Shown: piece by piece, positions 56,269 through 64,000 of the stretch
Layout of the letters: each line of letters begins with the position of its first letter
How positions within the stretch are numbered: the first letter of the stretch is position 1
Source: Rhizorhapis sp. SPR117
GTDB lineage: Bacteria; Pseudomonadota; Alphaproteobacteria; Sphingomonadales; Sphingomonadaceae
Direction of reading: 5' to 3'
Length of the DNA stretch: 64,000 nucleotides
Assembly: GCF_021742065.1 (NCBI RefSeq)
Contig: NZ_JAKKIE010000013.1
Span: 1 to 64,000 of the forward strand
Made by a program: the position numbers and the translations under genes
Notes under the pieces: generated by a model
Database searches by the model: none
Seen by the model: only the letters and a program-made list of their open reading frames with translations
What the model was told of the DNA's origin: nothing

Positions 56269-56547
56269 ATGCCCGAGGATCTTGACGCCCTGCTGATGCG
56301 GCTTGCGGCTGCTCCCGCCCATCCAGATCTCGCGAGGATGGAGGAACGGGTGATGGCGAAGATCGCGAGCATGGCCGCGCGCCCCGAAATGGCGCATCCT
56401 TTCTGCTTTGGCGCGGTCGCAGCGGCACTTGCGCTGGTGATGGGGATCGGCGGTGCCGACCTGGCAAAGGAACCGGCGCCGACGCTTGCGGCCTTTACTG
56501 CATCACACCCACTTGCTCCATCGACCTTGCTGGCAAGTGCGCAATGA
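56269..56547 (+). CDS. CnrY-like anti-sigma factor, second copy
   Basis: 92 residues, one transmembrane helix (GAVAAALALVMGIGG, near the middle) with a cytoplasmic N-terminal part (EDLDALLMRLAAAPAHPDLARMEE) that resembles the first copy at 8952 in outline. GGTGGAG lies before the ATG at 56269. First of three overlapping genes. Assignment rests on position and topology. Confidence 0.68.
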   Translation: MPEDLDALLMRLAAAPAHPDLARMEERVMAKIASMAARPEMAHPFCFGAVAAALALVMGIGGADLAKEPAPTLAAFTASHPLAPSTLLASAQ

Positions 56548-56996
56548 CCATTTTCTCGAAGCGGACCTTCCTTCTCGCCCTCATTATCGCCCTTTTTGCA
56601 TTCCTGGCGGCACTGGCAGGCGTCTTCGTGGGCCGCGAATTGTTCGGCGATCGCCAACATGCGGACGGTCTCCACGAACTTCTCCATGAACGCCTCGATC
56701 TCGATGCCCGCCAGCACGCGCGGCTCGAAGAGATCGAAGCGCGCTTCGCGGTCCGCCGCCGCGCGATCGAACTCGAATTGCGCGCTGACAATGCCCGTCT
56801 CGCGGATGCCATCCAGGCCGAGCATGGCAACGGCCCGCAGGTGCGGGCAGCTGTCGACAAATCGCATGCGGCAATGGGCGAGCTGCAGAAGGAAACGCTC
56901 GCCCATATCTTCGAGATGCGCGAGTTGCTGCGCCCCGATCAGGCCGCCAAGTTCGACCATGCGGTGACACGCGCGCTCACCAATGACGAACGGTGA
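56544..56996 (+). CDS. CnrX-like periplasmic metal sensor, second copy
   Basis: 150 residues: membrane anchor (residues 8-30) and helical periplasmic domain. The five CnrX ligands are conserved: H44-x3-H48, E65 and H121-x3-M125, each four positions higher than in the first copy. ATGA overlaps at both ends with the neighbouring genes. Predicted to sense a divalent or soft metal and to control the sigma factor encoded next. Confidence 0.85.
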   Translation: MTIFSKRTFLLALIIALFAFLAALAGVFVGRELFGDRQHADGLHELLHERLDLDARQHARLEEIEARFAVRRRAIELELRADNARLADAIQAEHGNGPQVRAAVDKSHAAMGELQKETLAHIFEMRELLRPDQAAKFDHAVTRALTNDER

Positions 56997-57574
56997 GCCT
57001 TGACCTCAAAGCCTGCACGGACGGTGAGCTCGCCGCCTTGACGCTGGCGGGCCGGCAAGCGGCCTTTGCAGAACTCATGCGGCGTCATCAGGCCGCCATC
57101 TACCGTATAACCCGGGCGCATGTCGGCGATGCTGACGAGGCGCTCGACCTCGTGCAGGACTGCTTCACAGCTGCCTTCACGGCACTAGGCCGCTATCAGG
57201 CTGACAGGCCGTTTCGGCCCTGGGTTGCGCGGATCGCCATCAACAAGTGCCGCGACTGGACTCGCCGCCAGACGATACGCAACTTCTTCGGCCGCGCGCA
57301 GCCGCTTTCCGAACACATGACCGACACAATCGCGGATCCCGCGCCCGGGCTCGACGCCATCCTTGCCGGTCGCGAAGATCTGGAGCGGCTCTGGCAAGCA
57401 ATCGCTCTGCTTCCTTCGGCGCTGAAGGAACCGCTCATCTTGCGTACGGTTGAAGGACTCTCTCAGGCAGAAGCCGCGGCGGTACTGTCGATCACCGAAA
57501 AGGCCGTCGAGACGCGGCTTCATCGCGCGCGCGCGAAGCTGGCGAAGAGTCTGGCCTTCAGCGATCATGGTTGA
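56993..57574 (+). CDS. ECF sigma factor, CnrH-like, second copy
   Basis: 193 residues, GTG start at 56993 inside the sensor stop (GTGA). Region 2 (DEALDLVQDCFTAAFTALGR, INKCRDWTRRQT) and region 4 (ALKEPLILRTVEGLSQAEAA, VLSITEKAVETRLHRARAKL) are clear. It is a paralogue of the factor at 9683. Because the promoters in front of both cassettes are almost the same, cross-activation is likely. Confidence 0.88.
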   Translation: MSLDLKACTDGELAALTLAGRQAAFAELMRRHQAAIYRITRAHVGDADEALDLVQDCFTAAFTALGRYQADRPFRPWVARIAINKCRDWTRRQTIRNFFGRAQPLSEHMTDTIADPAPGLDAILAGREDLERLWQAIALLPSALKEPLILRTVEGLSQAEAAAVLSITEKAVETRLHRARAKLAKSLAFSDHG

Positions 57575-57831
57575 TCGGGCGCGGGTGGATATGCGGGCAG
57601 ATCAGCTCTACCCTGGAACGGCACCGGCCTCCGCCCGTGGTGTCCATAGCCGTAGTCGCCCACATCGAGCTGCAGGAGGCAGTTGGAATATTGCTCGGTC
57701 CCAGGCAAGAAACCATAAGTGACACACGCCGAACGGTGACGGGCGAGCATCTCCTGGCGGCTTATGCACGCCGAAAGAAATAGGCTGCCCAAGATGACTA
57801 TTGCAAAAGTTGCCGCAGGATGCCGATACAT
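57565..57831 (-). CDS. small lipoprotein of unknown function
   Basis: 88 residues with lipobox LSAC (about residue 20; VILGSLFLSAC). The mature part contains two further Cys (SACVTYGFLPGTEQYSNCLLQ), probably a disulphide. GGAG lies 6 bases before the ATG at 57831. The 3' end overlaps the sigma factor gene by 10 bases on the opposite strand. No family recognised with certainty. Confidence 0.65.
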   Translation of the reverse strand: MYRHPAATFAIVILGSLFLSACISRQEMLARHRSACVTYGFLPGTEQYSNCLLQLDVGDYGYGHHGRRPVPFQGRADLPAYPPAPDQP

Positions 57832-58254
57832 TGCATACTCCTCTCCATTCATCGGAACGCTCAGTGCTGGTTTAAGTCTTGTGGCGATGGCACCCAGCAA
57901 GCGCCCATGCTTCCAAGCAGGCACGGGACAGCGAAACCTGCGCCGACCGGCATGAAAGATCCTTCTGCCTTAGATACGCACCGGCTTGATCTATCCCTCG
58001 CCGGTGAGCGTCTGACGCGAATATTCTTCCGGAATCAGGCTGTAATGGCACCACCACATCGTGCCGCGGGTGAAGCCGGTCCCGAAATTGAACGAACCAA
58101 ACGTCCTTCAGGTCGGTCGTACCTTTGGTTCTCACGCGTTGTCATGGTCGGAACTTCCGTCCGGCTCCCGCTATGCGGGAAACCTGATTCAGCCTGCTGA
58201 AGCCAACGGGTGCGTGCAGCGGTTCGGCCTCTCAACAGGCTCAGGATTTTTCTT
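57832..58254. other. intergenic region with a likely gene remnant
   Basis: On the minus strand between about 58110 and 58005 a short frame reads FNFGTGFTRGTMWWCHYSLI and on to a stop, a protein-like C-terminal tail, but it is closed by a stop just upstream and continues in another frame, as in a decayed gene. I do not recognise the parent. No other gene is supported here. Confidence 0.35.
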
Positions 58255-58280
58255 GAGGGATCGATCCTGGCCGCACGTAT
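58255..58280 (+). promoter_or_regulatory. ECF-type promoter for second DUF411 gene
   Basis: GAGGGATCGA, 11 bases, CGTAT, ending 80 bases before the ATG at 58361. Spacing identical to the other six copies. Confidence 0.65.
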
Positions 58281-58360
58281 TGGGATGTGGAAGCAGCTCC
58301 CGTCTCACGGTGGACGCGAGGTGAAAAGCTCGCCGGTGACTGGAAACAGGTGTGACGAAA

Positions 58361-58810
58361 ATGAGAACTGGACCACTGCTTGCCGCCCTTCTCGCGCTGG
58401 GGGTGCCATCGCTTGCGGCGGCAGCCGAAGTCATAGTTGTTCACCGCGATCCGGGTTGCAGCTGCTGCGAGCAATGGGCGGCGCAAATCCACCAGCAGTT
58501 CGGACGGCGCGTCACGCTCATCGACGATCGAGGGCGATCGACCTTCCGCCTGGCGCATGGTGTACCCGCACGTCTTGTCTCATGCCATACGGCGATCGTC
58601 GACGGCATGGTCTTCGAAGGCCATGTACCGATATCGGATATGAAGCGCGTTCTCGCACAACGACCTCGTGGAGTGCAGGGCCTCGCCGTCGCCGGAATGC
58701 CTCTCGGATCGCCGGGAATGGAAGTGCCGGGGCAGCGCGCTCAGGCATTCGACGTTGTCGCATTCGGCTCCGGCGGTGAAAAGGTCTACGCACATCATGG
58801 CCCCCAGTAA
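58361..58810 (+). CDS. DUF411 family periplasmic metal-binding protein, second copy
   Basis: 149 residues. Signal peptide ending AAAA, then the family motifs VVHRDPGCSCCEQWAAQ, RLVSCHTAIVDGMVFEGHVP and AVAGMPLGSPGMEVPG. Paralogue of 7633-8097. A GTG at 58352 is an alternative start. Probably a periplasmic copper/silver-binding protein under control of the ECF-type promoter upstream. Confidence 0.88.
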   Translation: MRTGPLLAALLALGVPSLAAAAEVIVVHRDPGCSCCEQWAAQIHQQFGRRVTLIDDRGRSTFRLAHGVPARLVSCHTAIVDGMVFEGHVPISDMKRVLAQRPRGVQGLAVAGMPLGSPGMEVPGQRAQAFDVVAFGSGGEKVYAHHGPQ

Positions 58811-58852
58811 TATTATTGCGGCAAATCGAAAGATCGATTAGGCAAAGATGCT

Positions 58853-59209
58853 GTGAAACGCATCCTTCAAATCTTGCTGCTGTTCGGAGCCTTGCTTGGC
58901 CTATTCGGCCAGCAAGCCGCCTATGCGACGGGCCCGGGTGCGGTCATGATGCCTGCCGCCGCTTCCCAGATGAGCGCCGACTGCATGGAAATGATGCAAC
59001 AAGGCCGGCAAGAGCCTGGCAAAATGCCGTGCAAGGGGCTTACGCTCGACTGTATCGCCGCGATGGGCTGCACGATCCCACTGTTCGCCGTACCTGAACC
59101 GGGCTCGCTCGGCGGGTCGCTGCACACACGGCAGGTGCATTTCCTGCCCGCCATCCGTCAGCTTGCCGGCCTGTCGACCGGACCGGAGCCTCCTCCGCCT
59201 ACTGCCTGA
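58853..59209 (+). CDS. small exported Cys/Met-rich protein
   Basis: 118 residues from a GTG at 58853. Signal peptide (LLLFGALLGLFGQQAAYA), then a short domain with CMEMMQQG, KMPCKGLTLDCIAAMGC and a Pro-rich tail. Cys and Met spacing suggests metal binding, but no family is recognised. Between the second DUF411 gene and the efflux operon. Confidence 0.6.
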   Translation: MKRILQILLLFGALLGLFGQQAAYATGPGAVMMPAAASQMSADCMEMMQQGRQEPGKMPCKGLTLDCIAAMGCTIPLFAVPEPGSLGGSLHTRQVHFLPAIRQLAGLSTGPEPPPPTA

Positions 59210-59317
59210 TTTGAATGTCACGGCCTGCTTGCCCGATTTTCATACGGGCAGAGCGTGACTGCGCTTGGCAGTCGTCCATGTAGGCCCTTTCCAACATTCA
59301 ATTCAGGAAGATGAATC

Positions 59318-59596
59318 ATGAAGACTATATTGTTTGGCGCGGCCGTTGCCGCCCTCTCGCTTGGCCTTGGCTCGACTCCGGCTTTCGCGCAAGCGGATGC
59401 TTCTCCGTCCGGCGGCCATTATGAATGGCGCGAGGTTCCGCAATTCGGGCCGCGCGCTACCGGCCCGGCACACAAGCGTGTCTGGGTGGCAGAAAATGCG
59501 CAGATGGCCAATTGCGACTGCGAGATGATGAAGATGAGCGCGCATGACTGCATGAAGCCCATGCATGACGGCAGCGCTACACCGTCGGCCGACTGA
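59318..59596 (+). CDS. small exported protein with Cys/Met/His motif
   Basis: 92 residues; signal peptide (LSLGLGSTPAFAQ), mature part with NCDCEMMKMSAHDCMKPMHD near the end, a likely soft-metal cluster. Ribosome site AGGAAG precedes the ATG. A strong hairpin lies 47 bases after the stop, so it probably ends a transcription unit. Confidence 0.65.
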   Translation: MKTILFGAAVAALSLGLGSTPAFAQADASPSGGHYEWREVPQFGPRATGPAHKRVWVAENAQMANCDCEMMKMSAHDCMKPMHDGSATPSAD

Positions 59597-59642
59597 AGCG
59601 AGCTTCCTGGCCGATACCGATAAATACAAGGGCCAGGCGCGT

Positions 59643-59678
59643 GGCGCCGGCGAGGGATCCCTCACCTTCGCCGGCGCC
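59643..59678 (+). terminator. strong hairpin terminator before the Cus-type operon
   Basis: The 11-base perfect arms GGCGCCGGCGA and TCGCCGGCGCC enclose a 14-base loop and are followed by CGTTTGT. It separates the small exported protein gene from the efflux operon. Confidence 0.7.
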
Positions 59679-59740
59679 CGTTTGTCCGGTTACCGCTGTA
59701 TTTGGAAATCGGTCTGGTTGCTGCCACTCAGGAGAAATTC

Positions 59741-60967
59741 ATGCGAATGATAGTTTTGGCGCCGCTGCTTGCGGCGGTCCCGGGAGCTGCGCTGGCTGAG
59801 CCGCTGACCTTCGATGCAGCGCTGGAGCGTGCGTCGCGAGAGGCACCGTCGCTTCATGCGAGAGCGTTCGAAGTGGAAGCGCGCCGGTCGAGCGCCACGG
59901 CCGCGGGCCAATTGCCCGATCCGAAGCTCGGGGTTGGCATAGATAATTTCCCCGTCTCCGGTCCGCCCGCCTTCAGTCTCACCAGAGAGAACATGACGAT
60001 GGAGCGGATAGGCATCGAGCAGGAGGTTCCCAACCTTGCCAAGCGGCACGCCGCGCAGGGCCGCGCGCGCGCCGATATCACGGCAGCCGATGCGCAAAGC
60101 GCGGTTACACTGTTGCAAGTCAGGGTCGCAACGGCAGCGGCGTGGATCGATCTCGCCTACGCCCAAAGACGTCTCGACACGATGGACAGAATTCTGGGGG
60201 AGTTGCGTCCGCTGGTCTCCACCTCACCTTCTGCGGTTGCCTCGGGTTCCGCGCGACCGGGGCAGAGCCTCGACGCAGAGCGAGCGTTGGTCGAACTGGA
60301 AGACCGACGCAGCGCAATCGAGGCCGAGGTCGGCAGCGCCCGAGCGGAGCTCTCCCGCTGGACGGGCGACGACGATCCTGAGGCTGTCGGCCCGGCCCCA
60401 CAGCTTGTCGTGACGCCGGCGGAACTGCGCGCCAGCCTGGCGCAGCATCCCGACCTGCAAATGGCAGGAGCGAAGGTCCGGCAAGCGCAGGCAGATACAG
60501 AACTGGCGCGTGCGGAAAAGCGCCCCGACTGGGGGTTCAATGTCGCCTTTCAGCGACGCGATCCGCAATTCGGCAACATGGTGTCGGTCGGCGCGACCAT
60601 GACACTGCCTATTTTTCCCGGCCGGCGTCAGAATCCACGGATCGAGGCGGCCGCTTCCGAGGCGGCGGCGGCGCGCGCCGAGCAGGAGGATGTTCAGCGT
60701 GCCCTGGAGGCAAATCTGAAAGCAGGCCTTGTAGAGCATCACATGCACCATGAGCAATGGATGCGGGCGCGCGACACACTACTGCCGTTGGCGCGCAAGA
60801 AGGCGGCGCTTGAGACGGCAAGCTATGCCGCTGGCCGCGCAGGGCTTCTCGATGTCGTCGAGGCGGAGGCCAGCCTTGCCAGTACCGAACTCGACACGCT
60901 CGATCGCGAAGCCGCCGTGGCCCGTCACGCGACGCGTCTGGTACTGACCTATGGAGGCAGTCAATGA
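59741..60967 (+). CDS. TolC-family outer-membrane efflux protein, CusC/CzcC-like
   Basis: 408 residues with a Sec signal (LAAVPGAALAEP). Two OEP repeats with long coiled coils (ARAFEVEARRSSATAAGQLPDPKL; RAEKRPDWGFNVAFQRRDPQ) form the periplasmic tunnel. CAGGAG sits 6 bases before the ATG at 59741. First gene of the operon; it overlaps the next by four bases. Confidence 0.88.
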   Translation: MRMIVLAPLLAAVPGAALAEPLTFDAALERASREAPSLHARAFEVEARRSSATAAGQLPDPKLGVGIDNFPVSGPPAFSLTRENMTMERIGIEQEVPNLAKRHAAQGRARADITAADAQSAVTLLQVRVATAAAWIDLAYAQRRLDTMDRILGELRPLVSTSPSAVASGSARPGQSLDAERALVELEDRRSAIEAEVGSARAELSRWTGDDDPEAVGPAPQLVVTPAELRASLAQHPDLQMAGAKVRQAQADTELARAEKRPDWGFNVAFQRRDPQFGNMVSVGATMTLPIFPGRRQNPRIEAAASEAAAARAEQEDVQRALEANLKAGLVEHHMHHEQWMRARDTLLPLARKKAALETASYAAGRAGLLDVVEAEASLASTELDTLDREAAVARHATRLVLTYGGSQ

Positions 60968-62436
60968 AACTGGAACTCTCATCCCGCAAGCAACTCACGC
61001 TTGCAGCTGCGGTGCTCGCCCTTATCGCCGGGGGCGCCGGTTACGGAATTGCCTCATTTGGCGGCGACGAACCGACAACCGAGGCGACGCAAGGCGATCG
61101 CAAGGTGCTCTACTGGTACGACCCGATGGTTCCCGGCCAGCATTTCGACAAGCCGGGCAAATCGCCGTTCATGGACATGGAGCTCGTCCCCAAATATGCC
61201 GGTGAGGCAGGCGATGAGGCAGGCGTGCGCATCGATCCCGCGCTGGTCCAGAGCCTGGGGTTGCGCACCGCCGAGGCGCATCGCGGAACGCTGGGTAGCG
61301 GCCTGACTGTCACCGGCACGATCGGTTACAACGAACGTGACATCGCCATCGTCCAGCCGCGTGCGAGCGGCTTTGTCCAGGGCACCTATAACCGCGCGCC
61401 CGACGACGTGATCGGCGCGGGCGCACCGCTCGTCGATCTCCTCATTCCCGATTGGGGCGGCGCGCAGGAAGAGTATCTCGCCGTGCGCCGCACGGGCGAC
61501 CAGGCGCTCGCCAGCGCCGCGCGGCAGCGGCTGGTCTTGCTGGGCATGCCGCCGTCCACCATCGCAGCGGTCGAACGGAGTGGAAGGCCCCGCACCGTCA
61601 TCACCATTGCCTCGCCCATTGCCGGCACGATCAAGTCCCTGGCCGTCCGGCCGGGCATGAGCGTGATGGCCGGCCAGACGCTCGCCGAGGTCAATGGGCT
61701 CGGCACGGTCTGGCTTGACGCCGCCGTGCCCGAAGCGATGGCGGCGCAGGCACGGCCCGGCAGACCCGTTACGGCGATCCTGACAGCCTTTCCCGGCGAG
61801 ACATTCCCGGGGCAGGTGCGCGCGATCCTCCCGCAGGCGCAGACCGAAAGCCGGACTATCACCGCGCGCATCGAGCTTGCCAATCGTGGGGGACGGTTGC
61901 GGCCAGGCATGTTCGCGACCGTGAACTTCGCAGGCGCGCCACGTTCCGCGCTGCTCGTTCCGTCCGAGGCGGTCATCCGCACCGGGAAGCGTGCGCTGGT
62001 GATGCTCGCGCTGGACAAGGGTCGCTATCAGCCAGCCGAAGTGAAGACCGGCCTGGAGGCGGACGGCCAGACCGAAATCCTCGCCGGGCTTTCCGAGGGC
62101 GAGAAGGTCATTACTTCAGGGCAGTTCCTCATCGATTCCGAGGCCAGCCTGTCGGGAATGGACGTGCGGCCGATCGGTGGTGCACCGTCGCCCCAGGCAG
62201 CCAAGCCGAAGACCTATACGGCGAGCGGACGGATCGAGAAGATCGCGCGGGACAGCGTCACGTTGAACCACGGCCCCGTCGCTGCCTTGAACTGGCCGTC
62301 CATGACCATGCGCTTCCGGCTTGCCGATCTTGCAGCAGCGCGCGGGTTCAAGGTGGGTGACAGGGTGCGCTTCACCTTCGATCAGCCGCCCGAAGGCCCA
62401 ACGGTGCGCTTGATGACGCGGGAGACGGGCCAATGA
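60964..62436 (+). CDS. cusB: RND efflux adaptor CusB-like with C-terminal CusF-like domain
   Basis: 490 residues. An N-terminal anchor, a heavy-metal-binding segment ([20 protein letters not shown], about 49-68, ending MDMELVPKY), the membrane-fusion domains ([32 protein letters not shown]) and a C-terminal CusF-type domain of about 75 residues ([30 protein letters not shown]) in which the W and two Met residues of the Cu(I)/Ag(I) site are present. CusF is a separate protein in E. coli; here it is fused. Binds metal in the periplasm and hands it to the pump. Confidence 0.9.
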   Translation: MKLELSSRKQLTLAAAVLALIAGGAGYGIASFGGDEPTTEATQGDRKVLYWYDPMVPGQHFDKPGKSPFMDMELVPKYAGEAGDEAGVRIDPALVQSLGLRTAEAHRGTLGSGLTVTGTIGYNERDIAIVQPRASGFVQGTYNRAPDDVIGAGAPLVDLLIPDWGGAQEEYLAVRRTGDQALASAARQRLVLLGMPPSTIAAVERSGRPRTVITIASPIAGTIKSLAVRPGMSVMAGQTLAEVNGLGTVWLDAAVPEAMAAQARPGRPVTAILTAFPGETFPGQVRAILPQAQTESRTITARIELANRGGRLRPGMFATVNFAGAPRSALLVPSEAVIRTGKRALVMLALDKGRYQPAEVKTGLEADGQTEILAGLSEGEKVITSGQFLIDSEASLSGMDVRPIGGAPSPQAAKPKTYTASGRIEKIARDSVTLNHGPVAALNWPSMTMRFRLADLAAARGFKVGDRVRFTFDQPPEGPTVRLMTRETGQ

Positions 62437-64000
62437 TCGCCCGGCTCATCCATTGGTCGGTCCAGAACCGCTTCTTCGTAGTCCTGGGCGCACTGGTGCT
62501 CGTTTTCGCCGGGCTCTGGGCGGTGCGAACCACACCCATTGACGCGCTGCCGGACCTGTCGGACACACAGGTCATCATCCGGACGAACTATCCGGGGCAG
62601 GCTCCCCGCATCGTCGAGGACCAGGTCACCTATCCGCTTGCCACCACCATGCTCTCGGTGCCGGGTGCCAAGACGGTGCGGGGCTACAGTTTCTTCGGCG
62701 ACAGTTTCGTCTATGTGATCTTCGAGGATGGCACCGACCTCTATTGGGCGCGCAGCCGCGTGCTCGAATATCTCAATCAGGTGCAGGGCGGGCTGCCGGA
62801 GACGGCCAAAAGCGCCATCGGACCCGATGCGACCGGCGTTGGCTGGATCTATGAATATGCGCTGGTTGATCGGACAGGACGCAACGATCTGTCCCAGCTC
62901 CGCTCTCTGCAGGACTGGTTCCTTCGCTATGAACTAAAAACCATTCCCGGCATCGCCGAGGTCGCCAGCGTCGGCGGCATGGTGAAGCAGTATCAGGTGG
63001 TGCTCGATCCGGTGAAGCTGGCCGGCTACGGCATCACGCACAGCCAGGCGGTGGAGGCGATCCGGCGCGCCAATCAGGAAACGGGCGGCTCGGTGTTGGA
63101 GCTGGCCGAGGCCGAATATATGGTCCGCGCCTCGGGCTATCTGCAATCGCTCAACGACTTCCGCGCCATCCCGCTGCGCACGGCCGCCGGCGGCGTGCCC
63201 GTAACCCTAGGCGACGTCGCGACGATTCAGCTCGGCCCTGAAATCCGGCGCGGTATCGCCGAGCTCGATGGCGAGGGCGAAGTGGCCGGCGGCATCGTCG
63301 TGCTGCGCCAGGGCGCGGACGCGCGCAGCGCGATTTCTGCTGTTCAGGCAAAACTCGAGGACTTGAAGAAGAGTCTGCCACCGGGCGTCGAGATCGTCAC
63401 CACCTATGACCGCTCGCAGCTCATCGACCATGCCATCGAGAATCTGACGCACAAGCTCGCCGAGGAGTTCGTCGTGGTTGCGCTGGTCTGCGCATTGTTC
63501 CTCTGGCACGTGCGCTCTGCCCTGGTAGCGATCGTGACGCTGCCGCTTGGTGTGCTCGCCGCCTTCATCGTGATGCGCTTCCAGGGCGTTAATGCCAATA
63601 TCATGTCGCTGGGCGGCATCGCCATCGCGATCGGCGCGATGGTCGATGCCGCGATCGTGATGATCGAGAACGCGCACAAGAAGATCGAGCGCTGGGAGGC
63701 CGATCATCCGGACGAACATCTTGATGGAACGAAGCGTTGGATCGTCATTACCGAAGCCGCGATGGAGGTTGGCCCGGCGCTGTTCTTCTCGCTGCTGATC
63801 ATCACGCTGTCCTTCGTGCCCATATTCACGCTCCAGGCGCAGGAGGGGCGGCTGTTTTCGCCGCTCGCCTTCACCAAGACCTATGCGATGGCCGCCGCCG
63901 CGATCCTGTCGGCGACGCTGGTGCCGGTGCTGATGGGCTGGCTGATCCGAGGGAAAATCCCGTCCGAACAGGCCAACCCGGTCAACCGGGTTCTGACACG
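62433..64000 (+). CDS. cusA: RND metal efflux pump CusA-like, partial
   Basis: The first 522 codons of an HAE/HME-type RND transporter; the gene runs past the right edge. N-terminal helix ([20 protein letters not shown]), the motif [38 protein letters not shown] and the transmembrane helix 4 region [16 protein letters not shown] followed by [20 protein letters not shown], in which the proton-relay Asp of HME pumps is present. ATGA overlap with the adaptor gene at 62433. Substrate Cu(I)/Ag(I) is inferred from the CusF-like fusion; Zn/Co/Cd (CzcA) is possible. Confidence 0.88.
   Translation, partial: MIARLIHWSVQNRFFVVLGALVLVFAGLWAVRTTPIDALPDLSDTQVIIRTNYPGQAPRIVEDQVTYPLATTMLSVPGAKTVRGYSFFGDSFVYVIFEDGTDLYWARSRVLEYLNQVQGGLPETAKSAIGPDATGVGWIYEYALVDRTGRNDLSQLRSLQDWFLRYELKTIPGIAEVASVGGMVKQYQVVLDPVKLAGYGITHSQAVEAIRRANQETGGSVLELAEAEYMVRASGYLQSLNDFRAIPLRTAAGGVPVTLGDVATIQLGPEIRRGIAELDGEGEVAGGIVVLRQGADARSAISAVQAKLEDLKKSLPPGVEIVTTYDRSQLIDHAIENLTHKLAEEFVVVALVCALFLWHVRSALVAIVTLPLGVLAAFIVMRFQGVNANIMSLGGIAIAIGAMVDAAIVMIENAHKKIERWEADHPDEHLDGTKRWIVITEAAMEVGPALFFSLLIITLSFVPIFTLQAQEGRLFSPLAFTKTYAMAAAAILSATLVPVLMGWLIRGKIPSEQANPVNRVLT

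Noticed and set aside
59643..59678. GAGGGATCCC as an eighth ECF promoter before the Cus operon
   Set aside because: It lies in the loop of a strong hairpin and has no CGTAT at the fixed distance.
1..64000. CRISPR array, tRNA or rRNA genes
   Set aside because: No regularly spaced direct repeats and no cloverleaf or rRNA-like stretch was noticed while reading; a dedicated scan was not possible.

Overview
The window looks like an accessory (plasmid or genomic-island) region of an alphaproteobacterium, most likely a sphingomonad. The GC content is high. It carries the FixL/FixJ pair, TonB-dependent receptors and CopA/CopB-CopC/CopD-type copper genes typical of that group, and a dense nest of insertion sequences. 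No tRNA, rRNA, CRISPR array or plasmid backbone gene was seen. The last gene (a CusA-type RND pump) runs off the right edge.

Layout. (1) 396-6589, minus strand: a beta-CASP RNase, an AMP-phosphorylase-like enzyme, a PRPP-synthetase-like enzyme and a Cu+ P-type ATPase, with short overlaps or spacings. A CsoR-type regulator is divergent at 7016, with a G-tract operator between them. (2) 7330-13120: copper/metal defence. A minus operon (DUF2231, DUF411, Met/His-rich peptide) faces a plus-strand CnrY/CnrX/CnrH-like regulatory cassette followed by multicopper oxidase CopA and CopB. (3) 13588-18552: FecA-like receptor, two tandem secreted paralogues and an archaeal-type (type II) GAPDH. (4) 18682-28345, minus strand: DUF305 lipoprotein, cation P-type ATPase, CaCA exchanger and PfkB phosphofructokinase, then YHS protein, MFS transporter, two TPM proteins and LemA. 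(5) 28338-39221: a Tn3-family transposon with 38-bp inverted repeats, carrying an IS1182-like element (itself hit by an IS110 element) and an IS256 element (itself hit by an IS1111-type element) that splits the resolvase. (6) 39473-46165: YbhRSFG-type ABC exporter plus divergent NodT outer-membrane factor. (7) 46376-52464: ECF sigma factor, orphan DHp protein, lone receiver, FixJ, FixL, universal stress protein, D-lactate dehydrogenase. (8) 52750-64000: cytochrome c, a nuclease-like protein, CopD/CopC, a second CnrYXH-like cassette, a second DUF411 protein, small secreted metal-binding proteins and a CusCBA-type efflux operon.

How the parts connect. Seven copies of one promoter-like motif, GAGGG(N)5 then N11 then CGTAT/CGTAA with identical spacing, lie before both CnrYXH-like cassettes, copCD, copA-copB, both DUF411 units and the cytochrome c gene. 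At two loci they form back-to-back divergent pairs. Both CnrX-like proteins keep all five metal ligands known for CnrX at matching spacing. I infer one metal-sensing ECF regulon that spans two regions 40 kb apart, with two paralogous sigma factors.

A second theme is low-oxygen energy metabolism. It comprises a haem-PAS FixL with its haem and gating residues intact, FixJ, a universal stress protein, D-lactate dehydrogenase, PfkB, type II GAPDH, AMP phosphorylase and PRPP synthetase. Sphingomonads usually use the Entner-Doudoroff route, so PfkB plus a fermentative dehydrogenase would add a glycolytic option; this part is inference from gene content.
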